A stretch of DNA of 64,000 nt, taken from assembly GCA_012934845.2 (NCBI GenBank), contig WNNJ02000570.1:176593-240592 (forward strand), given 5' to 3'. The position numbers and the translations under genes were made by a program. The stretch is from Pomphorhynchus laevis. Its lineage: Eukaryota; Acanthocephala; Palaeacanthocephala; Echinorhynchida; Pomphorhynchidae. Of this stretch, positions 29,800 through 39,489 are shown one piece after another. Each line of letters opens with the position of its first letter. The stretch's first letter is position 1. The notes under the pieces were generated by a model. It was not told the DNA's origin. It worked only from the letters and a program-made list of their open reading frames with translations, and ran no database searches.

Positions 29800-31400
29800 T
29801 TTTAAATGAAAGAGATTTTATTAATATCAATAAACATAAATTTTCATCTAGTTTCTAACCGTTTGGACGTCAGTTGTTATGTTTCATCATCTGCATTTAA
29901 TTGTGCGCGTCGAATGCCAGTGAATCTGGATTCCGCGCCTGGTCAAAGAATGCGCCAACTTCTCAAGCAAATAGATGAACCCCTTGCAATGGCGAATTCC
30001 AATTTTCTATTCAAGGTTGATAGTATGTCAACATATTCTTCTGTAGTATTATTGCTAGCTTTTGATGCAATTTTTTTCAAAATCTTGATTACTTCATTGC
30101 TCATTCCGCCTGATGTGGAGAGAACTAAGGGGATAAATTCACCATGTTCAATTGTTTGAATGCGCTCACTGTATTTTGCTCGTTTTCTATTGTCGTTATA
30201 ATCAAATGTCGACAAAGGACTTCGGCGAATGTTTGATTGAGCATAAATAGAATATATTGTAACGTCGAACTACGTCTGCTCAAAACGTTCATTACTTAAT
30301 CCCGTGCACATTATGTCAAGACGTGCCTGTCTGTTTCTGGTTGTTGTCTGCTTTTCGAAAACCACAGTGTCTGGGACAGCTGCGAGTTTTGGTTCGATTT
30401 CGACTCTAGGGCACACTTTTTTAGCTCTGACGCGCATAAATCTCGAATCATATCATGTCTAATCATTGGAACTCCGCCGCTTTTGCAGGATAGCGAATGC
30501 TCTATATGAATTGGCGACTGACAAATACATATTGAATTCCGAAGCGATTCAGAAGTCCAACCATACCAGCAGCAAATTGCGTCTTCAAATTCTGTAGCGC
30601 TCATATGAAATTTCTTTGAAGCCAAAGGCAAAGCGCTAAGCCAAGCTAAAGCCCCTTCTGCACAGGCATGATCAATCAAATTTTTGATTTCCACCGACCA
30701 TTGTCTAATATGGAAGACAATCGATTTTGATATTCGATTTTACGTGTTGTAATGATCCCTTTTATTATATCCGCTTGTAGATTATTAAGATTATCGCTGT
30801 GAAGTCCTGAGTTATACGTTTTACAAATCCGTTGGGAATATGAATATTCCATATTACACAAAACTGATGGATCAAAAATTCTCAGACCTCCTAGTTTCGC
30901 TGGAGAAGATAAGATAGTTCGCCACTCCGAATCGATTTCGCGTTTGATTGTTATGAAACAAAATGTTTAAAAATTGTTTCAGATAGCTGTGTTAATTGCA
31001 TTGAGTTACACTTTACACTTCGTAGAAAATGAGTCCATCGGAATTGCACAGATTAGACAAAGCCTGCATAGGCAATATGGGGATCTATTTTTGCAACATC
31101 TGCTAGCCGTTTGACAACCCGAGACCACGAACAGCACAAATTTTGAATGACCGAATCGACATACTCTTTAGTACCCTCAGGAATTCCGAGAATTTTAATG
31201 CCTTCAGTTGTATAATTAATTCCAAAAGGCAAAAATGGATTTTCAATTAGTTCATGGGTTAATAGTGAAGTTTTTGCGGGGTTTACTTAATAGCCAATTT
31301 TTGGACCGAATTCCGTTAAAATTGACTATACTTTTTGAAGGTCGTTAATATTCCCGACAAAATTTGCATCTTTGCAAGACGTGAGGAACTTCACGTTTAA
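29800..31400 (-). pseudogene. RHN-type RT element, C-terminal half
   Basis: Starts just after the expected YADD: INDLQKV, FGPKIGY, ILGIPEGTKEYVDSVIQN (thumb); then PAKLGGLRIFDPSV, EGALAWLSALPLASKKFHM, HIEHSLSCKSGGVPMIRHDM and FIPLVLSTSGGM, ending RSWRIL near 29943. Several frames and stops. The tail meets a TTATTATTATATA stretch at about 29780-29805 and the N-terminal half then begins. Same family as the fragments at 13.1-14.1 and 57.3-58.0 kb. Confidence 0.75.
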
Positions 31401-31589
31401 TTTTGTCAATAATCGTCAAAGTTGATATAGCAAAGGCAGCCAACGCAACTACTTCTAGCCACGATAGGTAAACAGCTATTACATGATACACTTAAGTGTT
31501 GAAACAATTGAGATATCTCACACATAGACACACCACATATATAAATCCCGACTTTAATCGTACTGAATCGTTGAAAAAATTTATGTTAC

Positions 31590-32165
31590 AAGAATACAGA
31601 CTTCCGTTCTTGTATGTATCTTCTTTCATCGCTTCTCTTCCCTAAAATCGATTACTGCCTCAGCCTTTTCGCAAATTCTCCAAAATCCATCATCCTACCT
31701 CTACAACGCATCATTAAACTCCGCCGTTCGAGTGCTTTTTGTCTCTGTCGCTTCGACCACACATCCACATATCTTGCCTTATTCTCCTGGCCCACCATCC
31801 ACATTCGCATCAAACTCCGCCTTATCGTAATTTTTCGTCGCATCGCTGTCGGCTCCACATCGTTCATTAACCTTCCTTCCTTAGACGACACTCACCCCAC
31901 CGCGCTATCGCTGCGTTCCCGTCATACCCTCTTACTCCACGTTCCCAATTACTTTAACAACTACGGTCTCCTATCCTTCCTCGTCGCCGCCCCACTCGCC
32001 TGGAATCAACTCTCTCTCAGCGTCCGCCGCGCTCCCTCCTTTATTACATTCAAACACTTCCTCCGTTCACACCTTCTCGACACACGAGTTACATTTTTGT
32101 TTTGTTGTGGTCATGTAAGCGTGCGCTTGCACGCATTTGGCACGTTAAAATAAATGTACTTTTGT
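31590..32165 (+). mobile_element. L2-like LINE C-terminal end
   Basis: ORF 31614-32153 (179 codons) is the end of an L2/CR1-type ORF2: LLFPKIDYCLSLFANSP, LPLQRIIKLRRSSAF, RFDHTSTYLALF, LRSRHTLLLHVPNY, APLAWNQLS and ITFKHFLRSHL. The 3' end carries a perfect GCGTGC-GCTT-GCACGC hairpin (32119-32134) and an AAATAAAT terminus. The copy at 16341-16985 is an older relative. 5'-truncated; otherwise open. Confidence 0.8.
32119..32134 (+). other. L2-like LINE 3' hairpin
   Basis: GCGTGC (32119-32124), loop GCTT, GCACGC (32129-32134), 26 bases before the element end. The older copy at about 16942-16958 keeps it with one mismatch. Confidence 0.5.
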
Positions 32166-32661
32166 AGACGGCAAAAGCAGCGGAATATCCATCTAATATG
32201 CACGTTATTAAACGAGGAAAAGTCATTATATTTAAATCTAACAACGTAATTGCTAATCAACAAGATACAGTTGCCTGTGTCGAACAGCAAAAATGACTAA
32301 GAAGCCAAACTCCTTATATCTGCGTAACAATGTCTATAATCTTGTGGACGTCGAGGGTCTAAATATATTTTCAATTGAGGTCTCGATGATCTTTTGAACA
32401 CCTTCGATGTGTTATTTTTTAATTATACCTTCTAGACTGAAAAAACTTATAAGAAATTTTGATTCGTTCGAGAATCCCGCCTATCTACAATTACATGAAA
32501 AACCCGTCGGTAGTTCCCTAATATCAGTAGACTAATATATTCCCAAGTGTAATAATTGTCTAATTAATGGTGGTAGAAGCTCTAGAAATTTTAAATAGTT
32601 GATAACGATCAATTATTGATAAAGAATTGGAGCTGGATCAAAAAAGGGAAAATTTTTATTT

Positions 32662-32693
32662 GATATTTCGCTAACTTCTGTAAGCATCTCCAG
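32662..32693 (-). ncRNA. Hammerhead-like motif, decayed
   Basis: Minus strand: CTGGAGA (consensus CTGANGA, one change), imperfect helix II GCTTAC/GTTAGC with AGAA loop, then GAAA and TATC. Helix III would be only one or two pairs, as in PLE hammerheads. An inverted half-copy with a perfect CTGAAGATGCTAAC box lies at about 32736-32752 on the plus strand. Confidence 0.5.
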
Positions 32694-33389
32694 AAAATTA
32701 AATATTTTTCTGAATAATTAAATAATTTTCTGAAGATGCTAACATTCTATTCGTAATAATATCAAATACTATCGGATCAATCAAGGTTTGTAAAAATTAC
32801 AGAAAACGTTTAATTGTTTAAGAATTGGTTTAATTTAAGTTTCACACCTTGTGGGACGTCGATGGTCTAAAGTATATTCTCGATTAAGGTGTCAATGATC
32901 TTTTGAACTCCTTCGATGTGCTTTTTTAATTAAACCTTCTAGGCTGAAAAAACTTATATAAGAAATTTTGATTCGTTCGAAAACCCCGCCTATTTACAAC
33001 TACGTGAAAGACCTGTCGGTGGTTTCGTAATATCAGTAGACTTATATATTCCCGAATATAATAATTGTCTAATTAATGGTGGTAGAAACTAGAAATTTTA
33101 AATAGTTGATAATGATCCATTATTGATAAAGAATTATTGGAGCTGGATCAAAGAATAAAGGAAATTTTTTATTGATATTTCGCTAACGATATATTCCTAA
33201 CTTATTCCTCACGATATTTAAACGCCCTAAACCATTTTAAATAGTTGATAATGATCCATTATTGATAAAGAATTATTGGAGCTGGGTCAAAAGAAAGAAG
33301 AAATTATTTTGGATATTTTATTATAAAATATTTATAATATTTATAAATTATTTTAATATTTTAAAGAAAAGACGAAAATTTTTTATTGA

Positions 33390-33418
33390 TATTTCGCTAA
33401 CTTCTGTTAGCATCTTCA
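33390..33418 (-). ncRNA. Hammerhead-like motif
   Basis: Minus strand: TTGAAGA (first C of the CTGANGA box changed), T, helix II GCTAAC/GTTAGC (6 perfect pairs) with an AGAA loop, GAAA and TATC. The core order and spacing are those of a type I hammerhead with a minimal helix III, known from PLE pseudo-LTRs. The first-box change would likely weaken cleavage. Confidence 0.55.
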
Positions 33419-33479
33419 AAAAATTGTAATGTATTTCTAAATGTTCATTACTTTGTAGAAAAATAAAACGATCATCGCC

Positions 33480-33640
33480 ATTTTTAAGCAGGTGCTGCCG
33501 TTATTAACGATAAACAGCTGCTTTCATTGTTGTTTTAATTTTTGACACGATTTCAGCAACTTTTGAAGGTACACATAACGCATAAAAAAGTTTATTCAAT
33601 TCAAAATAGTTTAGAAACAATATAAATCAGACTGAATAAA
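33480..33640 (-). repeat. 150-bp direct repeat, copy 1
   Basis: GCAGGTGCTGCCGTTATTAA and the following 130 bases recur at 34315-34465 with about 10% change (shared GATAAACAGCTGCTTTCA, TTTTTGACACGATTTCAGCA, TTTTGAAGGTACACATAACG). The two copies bracket the GIY-YIG fragments, so they may be pseudo-LTR pieces. Confidence 0.65.
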
Positions 33641-33859
33641 TTAATTACAGGACCTTTTTGCGGGTAACCTTTCTAATTGTAAAATAAATAAATTATTAAA
33701 AAACAATATAAAAATAATAACAATAATATTTTCATTCAAAATAAATAACTTAAAAAATTAGAAAAATATAAAAAAAATAATTAAAGTTACTAGAAAATTA
33801 AATAAAGTATAAAAATAATAGAAAATATTATTTAAACTTAAGAATCGTTTACAACATCT

Positions 33860-34296
33860 TTACAAAATATTTGACGTTACGTCAGGTTTATTATTCACCA
33901 TAACAATATTAAAGTTTCTACCATTTTTTAAATGCAATAAGCCTCAAGAATTTTTCTATTTAAAAAATTGGTTGAGATTGCTAAAACAGCAGTATTATTA
34001 TAGTCAATATTGTGATCTAAATTTAAACTATGGTTTAAATAATGGATCAGTATCAACTATAATGCAGTCATTATAATTAAATATTTATAATGAAAAAATA
34101 TTAAAATATTTAAAGTTACGTTAGGTTTATTATTCGGCATAATAATATTGGAGTATTTATGAATGCAATAAGCCTCAAGAATTTTTCTATTTAAACAATT
34201 GGTTTCTTTTACTAAAACAACAGTATTATTATAGTCAATATTGTGATCTAAATTTAAACTATGGTCTATTAAAATGTACATGTTTATATAAAACAA
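33860..34296 (-). pseudogene. PLE GIY-YIG endonuclease C-terminal pieces, two copies
   Basis: ORF 34057-34296 reads MYILIDHSLNLDHNIDYNN, TVVLVKETNCLNRKILEAYC and NIIMPNNKPNV. This matches the second half of the GIY-YIG domain of Penelope-like elements (EH...H...D...E with a downstream N). A second, more decayed copy lies downstream on the same strand (34040-33860). The N-terminal GIY and YIG strands are missing from both. The endonuclease of these elements nicks target DNA. Confidence 0.55.
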
Positions 34297-34314
34297 ATCA
34301 AAGCGATCGCGCCA

Positions 34315-34465
34315 TTTTCTTTGAGCAGGTGCTGCTGTTACTAACGATAAACAGCTGCTTTCAGTGTTGTTTGAATTTTTGACACGATTTCAGCAACTTT
34401 TGAAGGTACACATAACGCAATAAAAATAGGATGATTCAAAATAGTTTAGAAACAATAACCTAACC
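34315..34465 (-). repeat. 150-bp direct repeat, copy 2
   Basis: Second copy of the repeat at 33480-33640. Confidence 0.65.
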
Positions 34466-35300
34466 TATCTACACAACTCAAGAGAACGTTTACGAGATAT
34501 GGACAAACAAATATGTGAAGTAAGTATTCGCAGCTACGATCACAGTGTTCACAAACATAATTCGGGCCATTAAGATAGCAGGATAACTTAATTTCGCAGA
34601 AATTAAGTTTTTACTCTTTTTATAATTTAATAGTATCCCTTTAATATTAATGTTGGATTTATTAAAACCACTTTGCCTTTCAGCTTGGGTCAAACAAACA
34701 AGGAAAAACAGATTTGCAAATAAATTGGAAAAATTGAATAGAAAATGCTGCAATAAACATTCAAAATAGTTGATTGTTGAATATCAAATCACAATCATCA
34801 AATTTAGGTTATGGACATGCTAACCGGTCAATACTACTGAGTGATAATTTCGATAAGTATGCACATGTAAAGACGTGAAAAAGTGATTGACAACATTCAG
34901 AACAGTAAAGACAATTACTAGTCAAAGATCTTTAATGAATCATTATGCGTTTCACACAAATTTTAGCTTGATATCCATGTAAAGATGCACCCCAAATAAG
35001 AGATCTCTTACTATAAAAGGGATTTCTCCAATTCGCTTGAGTATAAACATGAGTTAATTCATACTCAGGGTCTAAAAGTGCGGTCTTACTTTCAAGATTT
35101 TGAATATTTGTAAGAAATTCACGGGTAAGAGGTAGGTTAAAGATCTCTTATATATATCGAGCATGGCTATACCTATGCAAGGAATCCTACGATAGTACTA
35201 GAACACTTCGGTGAAACCTCGACTATTCTTTTAATGTATCGAGTCTGGCAGTTATCGATCTGTCTAAAGTTGGATGATTTCAGGTCTGGCCAGAAGGATG
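34466..35300 (-). pseudogene. LINE C-terminal zinc-finger end, with duplicated finger
   Basis: Minus strand from 35300: LPLTREFLTNIQNLESKTAL, YELTHVYTQANWRNPFYSKR, WGASLHGYQAKICVKR and NCLYCSECCQSLFHVFTCAY, ending at about 34790. A second finger, YVCEHCDRSCEYLLHIFVCP, lies at about 34495-34580. Pattern C-x2-C-x3-C and H-x4-C is the CCHC end of many APE-type LINEs. The duplicated end suggests two truncated copies. The LINE clade is not assigned. Confidence 0.5.
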
Positions 35301-35849
35301 ATAATCCGTAAAATATAAGGATTATATTTTTATAATATAATATTATAAAAAATTATATTATTATTTGTAAATGTAATAGCATGTAATTTGCTATATTACA
35401 AAATATAGCAAATATAATAGTTTCATGCAGTTATTTAAATAAATAATTTAATTAATTGACATTTAGCTTTTCAGTAGTCACATTTGAGTTATTGTTAATA
35501 TCATCCTTTTTATTGGTAAAAGCAATTTACATGTTATTATGTGTAAGTAAATAAGTTCTATTGTACAATTTAATTTAGGTATTTAAGTAAACATAAAGTA
35601 TTGTTGTAAATATTCTTAAAGTTTTCAAACCTGCAAAGATGTGATTGTCATCAATTGATTATTGACAAATCTGGGCATTGTATCACATGCGAATTTATAA
35701 ATACTGGGGAATTCTGACGAATTCATCGAACAATTCACGGCTAATGATAATCTGGGAATATATTCCAAATTATAGGTGTTTTGTTTACAATTTGGATTAT
35801 TGAATATATTTGAATAATTTGAAATTTGGGGTTGAAATAGACTGTTATA
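35301..35849. other. AT-rich stretch with an open frame
   Basis: AT-rich. A minus-strand frame at 35625-35885 (rich in Asn, Ser and Tyr) ends at TTTGCAGGTTTGA. It overlaps the candidate exon at 35850-36011 in another frame; I do not think both are used. Confidence 0.3.
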
Positions 35850-36011
35850 TTCATCTAAATTGTAATGATTGTTCACGATTAGCATCTAAGATATACATTA
35901 ATTGCTCTACCGTTGCTCCACAATCGATTTCTCTTAGATAATAGTTGCATTAAGTTTGCATATGCAGCGGATAAACTAACATTCGGCATGGGTAAAAGTA
36001 CTCGTTGCAAT
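35850..36011 (-). CDS. Candidate exon 5 of an unrecognised host gene
   Basis: After an acceptor AAATTTGCAG (36012-36021) the sequence reads, in the phase left by exon 4, E-LQRVLLPMPNVSLSAAYANL then MQLLSKRNRLW. A second frame from about 35960 reads YLREIDCGATVEQLMYILDA and NREQSLQFR* and looks more protein-like there, so one indel near 35965 may separate the halves. Either this is the last exon, with a sequence or pseudogene indel, or it is unrelated. Least certain of the five exons. Confidence 0.3.
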
Positions 36012-36257
36012 CTGCAAATTTAATCGTGATATTGTATTAATTAATATAACGATATTATATTACTAATATAAATACAACATTAAATATTATACTATTTAAT
36101 ATTATACAAATAAAAAGTAAAAATATAGTATTTAGTATAATAATATAGTATTATATATTATACTATAGTATTAATACTATAATATAGTATTTACTATAAA
36201 AAGTAAAAATACAAAAATTAAAAATACAAACGGTAGATGTAAGATACAGAAATATAA

Positions 36258-36293
36258 GGTGGTGGACCATCTTAACGATGGTCCACCTTAGTG
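36258..36293. other. Short near-perfect hairpin
   Basis: GGTGGACCATC and GATGGTCCACC, 11 perfect pairs plus flanking AA/TT pairs interrupted by a TGG bulge, loop TTAAC. It stands alone in AT-rich DNA. No promoter or gene context was found. Confidence 0.55.
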
Positions 36294-36384
36294 ATTAGTA
36301 TCTTCCTAGTGGTCAATACAAGATCTAAATAATTGTTGGGCACGCGAATGCATTCTGAACAATTATAAAACTTAAAAGCCTTGT

Positions 36385-36480
36385 TATATAAGATATTATA
36401 TTATATAATATATATAACATAATATATAATATATTATATTATATATTATAATACAATATATTATATATTATTTTTTAAAT
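36385..36480. repeat. AT-rich microsatellite
   Basis: Nearly pure A/T with ATATTATATTATATAATATA-type palindromic repeats. 36481-37070 shows no gene. Confidence 0.8.
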
Positions 36481-37078
36481 AAATTCTTTAGAGTCCAATA
36501 AACGGCAACATAAAAAATATGTCATTCTTTCTTGGTTAGCAATGAATGGGCACTTTTACGATTTGCTTATATGCTATTTATCTTAATTTACGGATACATC
36601 GTTGTAGCTTCGATGGAATATGACCATATACTTCGCCATTAATTGTAAAATTTTGTTGGCAGATATTTTACATCACTAGCTGTAGAAAAAACCATTGGGT
36701 GAAATATATTATCTTCAACTATCTCTATTCGCTCTGCATACTATTTGTCTCTTCCTATTTTCATGGTACTTAAAAGAATCGGGCACAATTCAGTGACTAT
36801 GGTAAAGCAAGGTAGTAAAATATGCATATGTCGGGTAACGGCCGCTCTGTTATAACTCATAATATATGAGATTAGATTACACCTTGTCGCAATACATGAG
36901 TGTCGTAATACATGGGTGGAGTGCCGCAAGAAACTGTTCGAGAGCGGCAATCATTTTGTGCATTTATAAACGATATAGTCTTTTGATTATCTTAATGATT
37001 TAGAGCTGTTGAGTATGATAAATACCGATCGTGATTGTAAACTGTTTCAACAACACTTAATATTTTTGGTAGGCTAGT

Positions 37079-37256
37079 TTTTAAAGACATTTTACCCAGT
37101 CGACAACATTAATAATTTATTTGACGTTTCGGCCATTCTCTAAGACTTTTTATATTTTTTTCAAAATTAATATTTTTCATGAAAAGGGCCACTGAGATTA
37201 GCCGAAACGTCAAATCAATTATTATGGTACTCATGTGGGTAAAATGCCTTTTAAAA
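37079..37256. repeat. Inverted pair of PLE ends with hammerhead remnants
   Basis: The right arm (37198-37256, plus) reads GCCGAAACGTCAAATCAATT and later GTGGGTAAAATGCC; the left arm (37079-37146, minus) reads GGCCGAAACGTCAAATAAAT and GGGTAAAATGTC. CCGAAACGTC is the second box plus cleavage triplet of PLE-type hammerheads. Ahead of it the right arm has a damaged first box (CTGAGATTAG at 37189-37198). Head-to-head copies of this kind are typical of PLE insertions. Confidence 0.6.
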
Positions 37257-37537
37257 CTAGCATAAATTTGAACATTATTGTAGTTCTCTCATATTTGGTA
37301 TATGGTTGGTATATAGCAAGGAATTTTAACAACAACCGGACATTCATAAGATTTAGGCAGTGATTAAACACATTAGGTAATGTTTTACAAATTAAAATCA
37401 CATAGAAACTTATTAAATATAAGTTATATTAAATATTTATTTATCGTAAACTATTATTAATTTAGGTTTTTGTAAAAAATATTAATTATTAAGATATTTA
37501 ATTAATTATTAATAATTTATAAAGATAATATAATATG

Positions 37538-38301
37538 ATAATTTATGAAGCCGACTAAATGATGATACTCGCTCGTGTATGCAATTATTCATTCTATTTA
37601 CCTGGCAGATTCCGGTTTCCTGTCAAGAAAATCCAAAAGACATATTGTCGGTTGTTTCCGGCAACTGTAGTGCTATCTCAGTCTTTTTGTTACAAAATAC
37701 GGAAACAACGTACAGTTTGCACAAGTGGAAATGTTTTCATTACAAACTGTATCGTTTGTTTTTACAGAAAGGCAGCAGAGGAAAATTTCAGCAGATCATT
37801 AAAGGACCGAAACACGAAAGGTAGGCGTAGGCTCACTGCTGATGAGGTCCACCTACGCTGATTGTAGTGTACAGTGCTGCATCTAGGATTAAAGAATTCA
37901 CACGAGGATAATTTATGAAGCCGACTAAATGATGATACTCGCTCGTGTATGCAATTATTCATTCTATTTACCTGGCAGATTCCGGTTTCCTGTCAAGAAA
38001 ATCCAAAAGACATATTGTCGGTTGTTTCCGGCAACTGTAGTGCTATCTCAGTCTTTTTGTTACAAAATACGGAAACAACGTACAGTTTGCACAAGTGGAA
38101 ATGTTTTCATTACAAACTGTATCGTTTGTTTTTACAGAAAGGCAGCAGAGGAAAATTTCAGCAGATCATTAAAGGACCGAAACACGAAAGGTAGGCGTAG
38201 GCTCACTGCTGATGAGGTCCACCTACGCTGATTGTAGTGTACAGTGCTGCATCTAGGATTAAAGAATTCACACGAGGATAATTTATGAAGCCGACTAAAT
38301 G
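37538..38301 (+). repeat. 370-bp tandem duplication with hammerhead-like boxes
   Basis: Two head-to-tail units (37538-37907 and 37908-38277) show no difference I can find. The first 24 bases of a third follow, so GATAATTTATGAAGCCGACT bounds each unit. Each unit holds a 100-codon frame (MMILARVCNYSFYL to ADEVHLR; 37559-37861 and 37929-38231) of no known family, and a structured segment. In unit 1 GGACC (37804-37808) is followed by GAAA and, 26 bases later, CTGATGA (37839-37845) with GGTCC. A diverged copy of the 3' half lies at 62480-62620. Confidence 0.75.
37804..37858 (+). ncRNA. Structured segment with permuted hammerhead boxes
   Basis: GGACC (37804-37808) pairs with GGTCC (37846-37850) and GCGTAGG (37825-37831) with CCTACGC (37852-37858), an interleaved (pseudoknot) pair. 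GAAA directly follows GGACC and CTGATGA directly precedes GGTCC, exactly as around helix II of a hammerhead but in the order of a type II form. I could not fit helices I and III, so it is only a candidate. Repeated 370 bases on. Confidence 0.4.
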
Positions 38302-38384
38302 ATATAATACTATATATCATGTATTAAATGACTGGTTAGAAATTGTTTTCATATAACTGTATACAATTACTAATTACTTGCAAC

Positions 38385-38818
38385 GCTCAACGACTTCCAG
38401 ACTCTCAACGACTTTCAGACGCTCAACGACTTTCAGACGCTAAACTACTTCCAGACGCTCAACGACTTTCAGATGCTCAACGACTTTCAGACGCTTAACG
38501 ACTTTCAGACGCTAAACTACTTTCAGACGCTAAACTACTTTCAGACGCTCAACGACTTTCAGACGCTCAACGACTTTCACACTCTCAACGACTTTCACAC
38601 TCTCAACGACTTTCACACTCTCAACGACTTTAAGACGCTCAACGACTTTCAAACTCTCAACGACTTTAAGACGCTCAACGACTTTCAGATGCTCAACTAC
38701 TTTCAAACGCTCAACGACTTTCAAACGCTCAACGACTTTCAGACACTCAACTACTTTCAAACGCTCAACGACTTTCAGACGCCCAACGACTTTCAGACGC
38801 TCAACGATTTTCAGACGT
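38385..38818 (+). repeat. 18-bp minisatellite coding for LNDFQT repeats
   Basis: About 24 copies of CTCAACGACTTTCAGACG. The period is six codons, so all frames stay open: plus-strand frame 38473-38820 reads (LNDFQT)n with Y or H variants, and the minus strand reads (VVERLK)n. No start context or flanking coding sequence supports a real protein. Confidence 0.85.
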
Positions 38819-39489
38819 GATCGCTTTGCTCGCGCGTCTCTTCTACGACAACACGACGATTATCATACAATTACTAACTAAACACACACAAAAGAATCAC
38901 TTAAACACACAAAAGAATTGCTGAAGAAAGAAAGTTGCTGAAGGAAGAATACATTTAAGAAGATATTTACCGAGATTTACGATGATTTACGTTGAAAAAG
39001 ATATATATATATTCTGAAGATTAAATCACGAATTACAAATTATTCGCTAATTATTTACTAATTGCTGATTATCCGTCCTAATAAACATACACTTAAAGAA
39101 CAATATTAAATCATCCCCTATGCCTATATATTAGTCGATTCATAATTGGTATCTGATGAGTACCGCAAGCAATCAATTCATGCCTTTTAAAACAAACAAT
39201 AAGAACGATAGAACGGACTGCCCCTTGTGCCGTTTGCTTTGAAACCTTTCGACTTAATGGTTCTGTTTGTCTCCGGAAGCACATTCTTATCTTCCTGCGG
39301 TGCTTGGGATCAGGGAGGATGCCGTCCACCTTTCATCATTTACTTGAATCTACTAATGATGGATCGGTTCATTCAGATCTCACAGAAGACGCGACACCAT
39401 TGAATCCTCTCGGTTCCTCCATTATTGACATACTGAAATTCAAACACGTCAAAATTGCAAGGCGAATTCCAAAGGGCGCTTGATTTCTC

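Larger units (their letters stand above)
32330..33430 (-). repeat. Tandem PLE terminal-repeat units of about 510 bp
   Basis: Two long units (about 32338-32700 and 32848-33195) and a shorter third (33225-33430) share a GACGTCGA-GGTCTAAA start, TCGATGATCTTTTGAAC-type blocks, ATGGTGGTAGAA, TTATTGATAAAGAATT, GGAGCTGGATCAAA and a GATATTTCGCTAAC end. On the minus strand each end is a hammerhead-like motif (see 32662-32693 and 33390-33418). The inverse copy at 48165-48290 shows that this is a dispersed family. The arrangement fits the pseudo-LTRs of canonical PLEs. Confidence 0.65.

Noticed and set aside
32330-33430. CRISPR-like or satellite array
   Set aside because: Units are long, few and uneven, and match dispersed PLE terminal repeats.
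37559-37861. 100-residue protein encoded in each 370-bp unit
   Set aside because: No family motif, overlaps the structured RNA segment, and is not kept in the diverged copy at 62.5 kb.
38530-38760. Minus-strand VVERLK repeat protein
   Set aside because: Any 18-bp repeat without a stop gives such frames on both strands; nothing supports translation.
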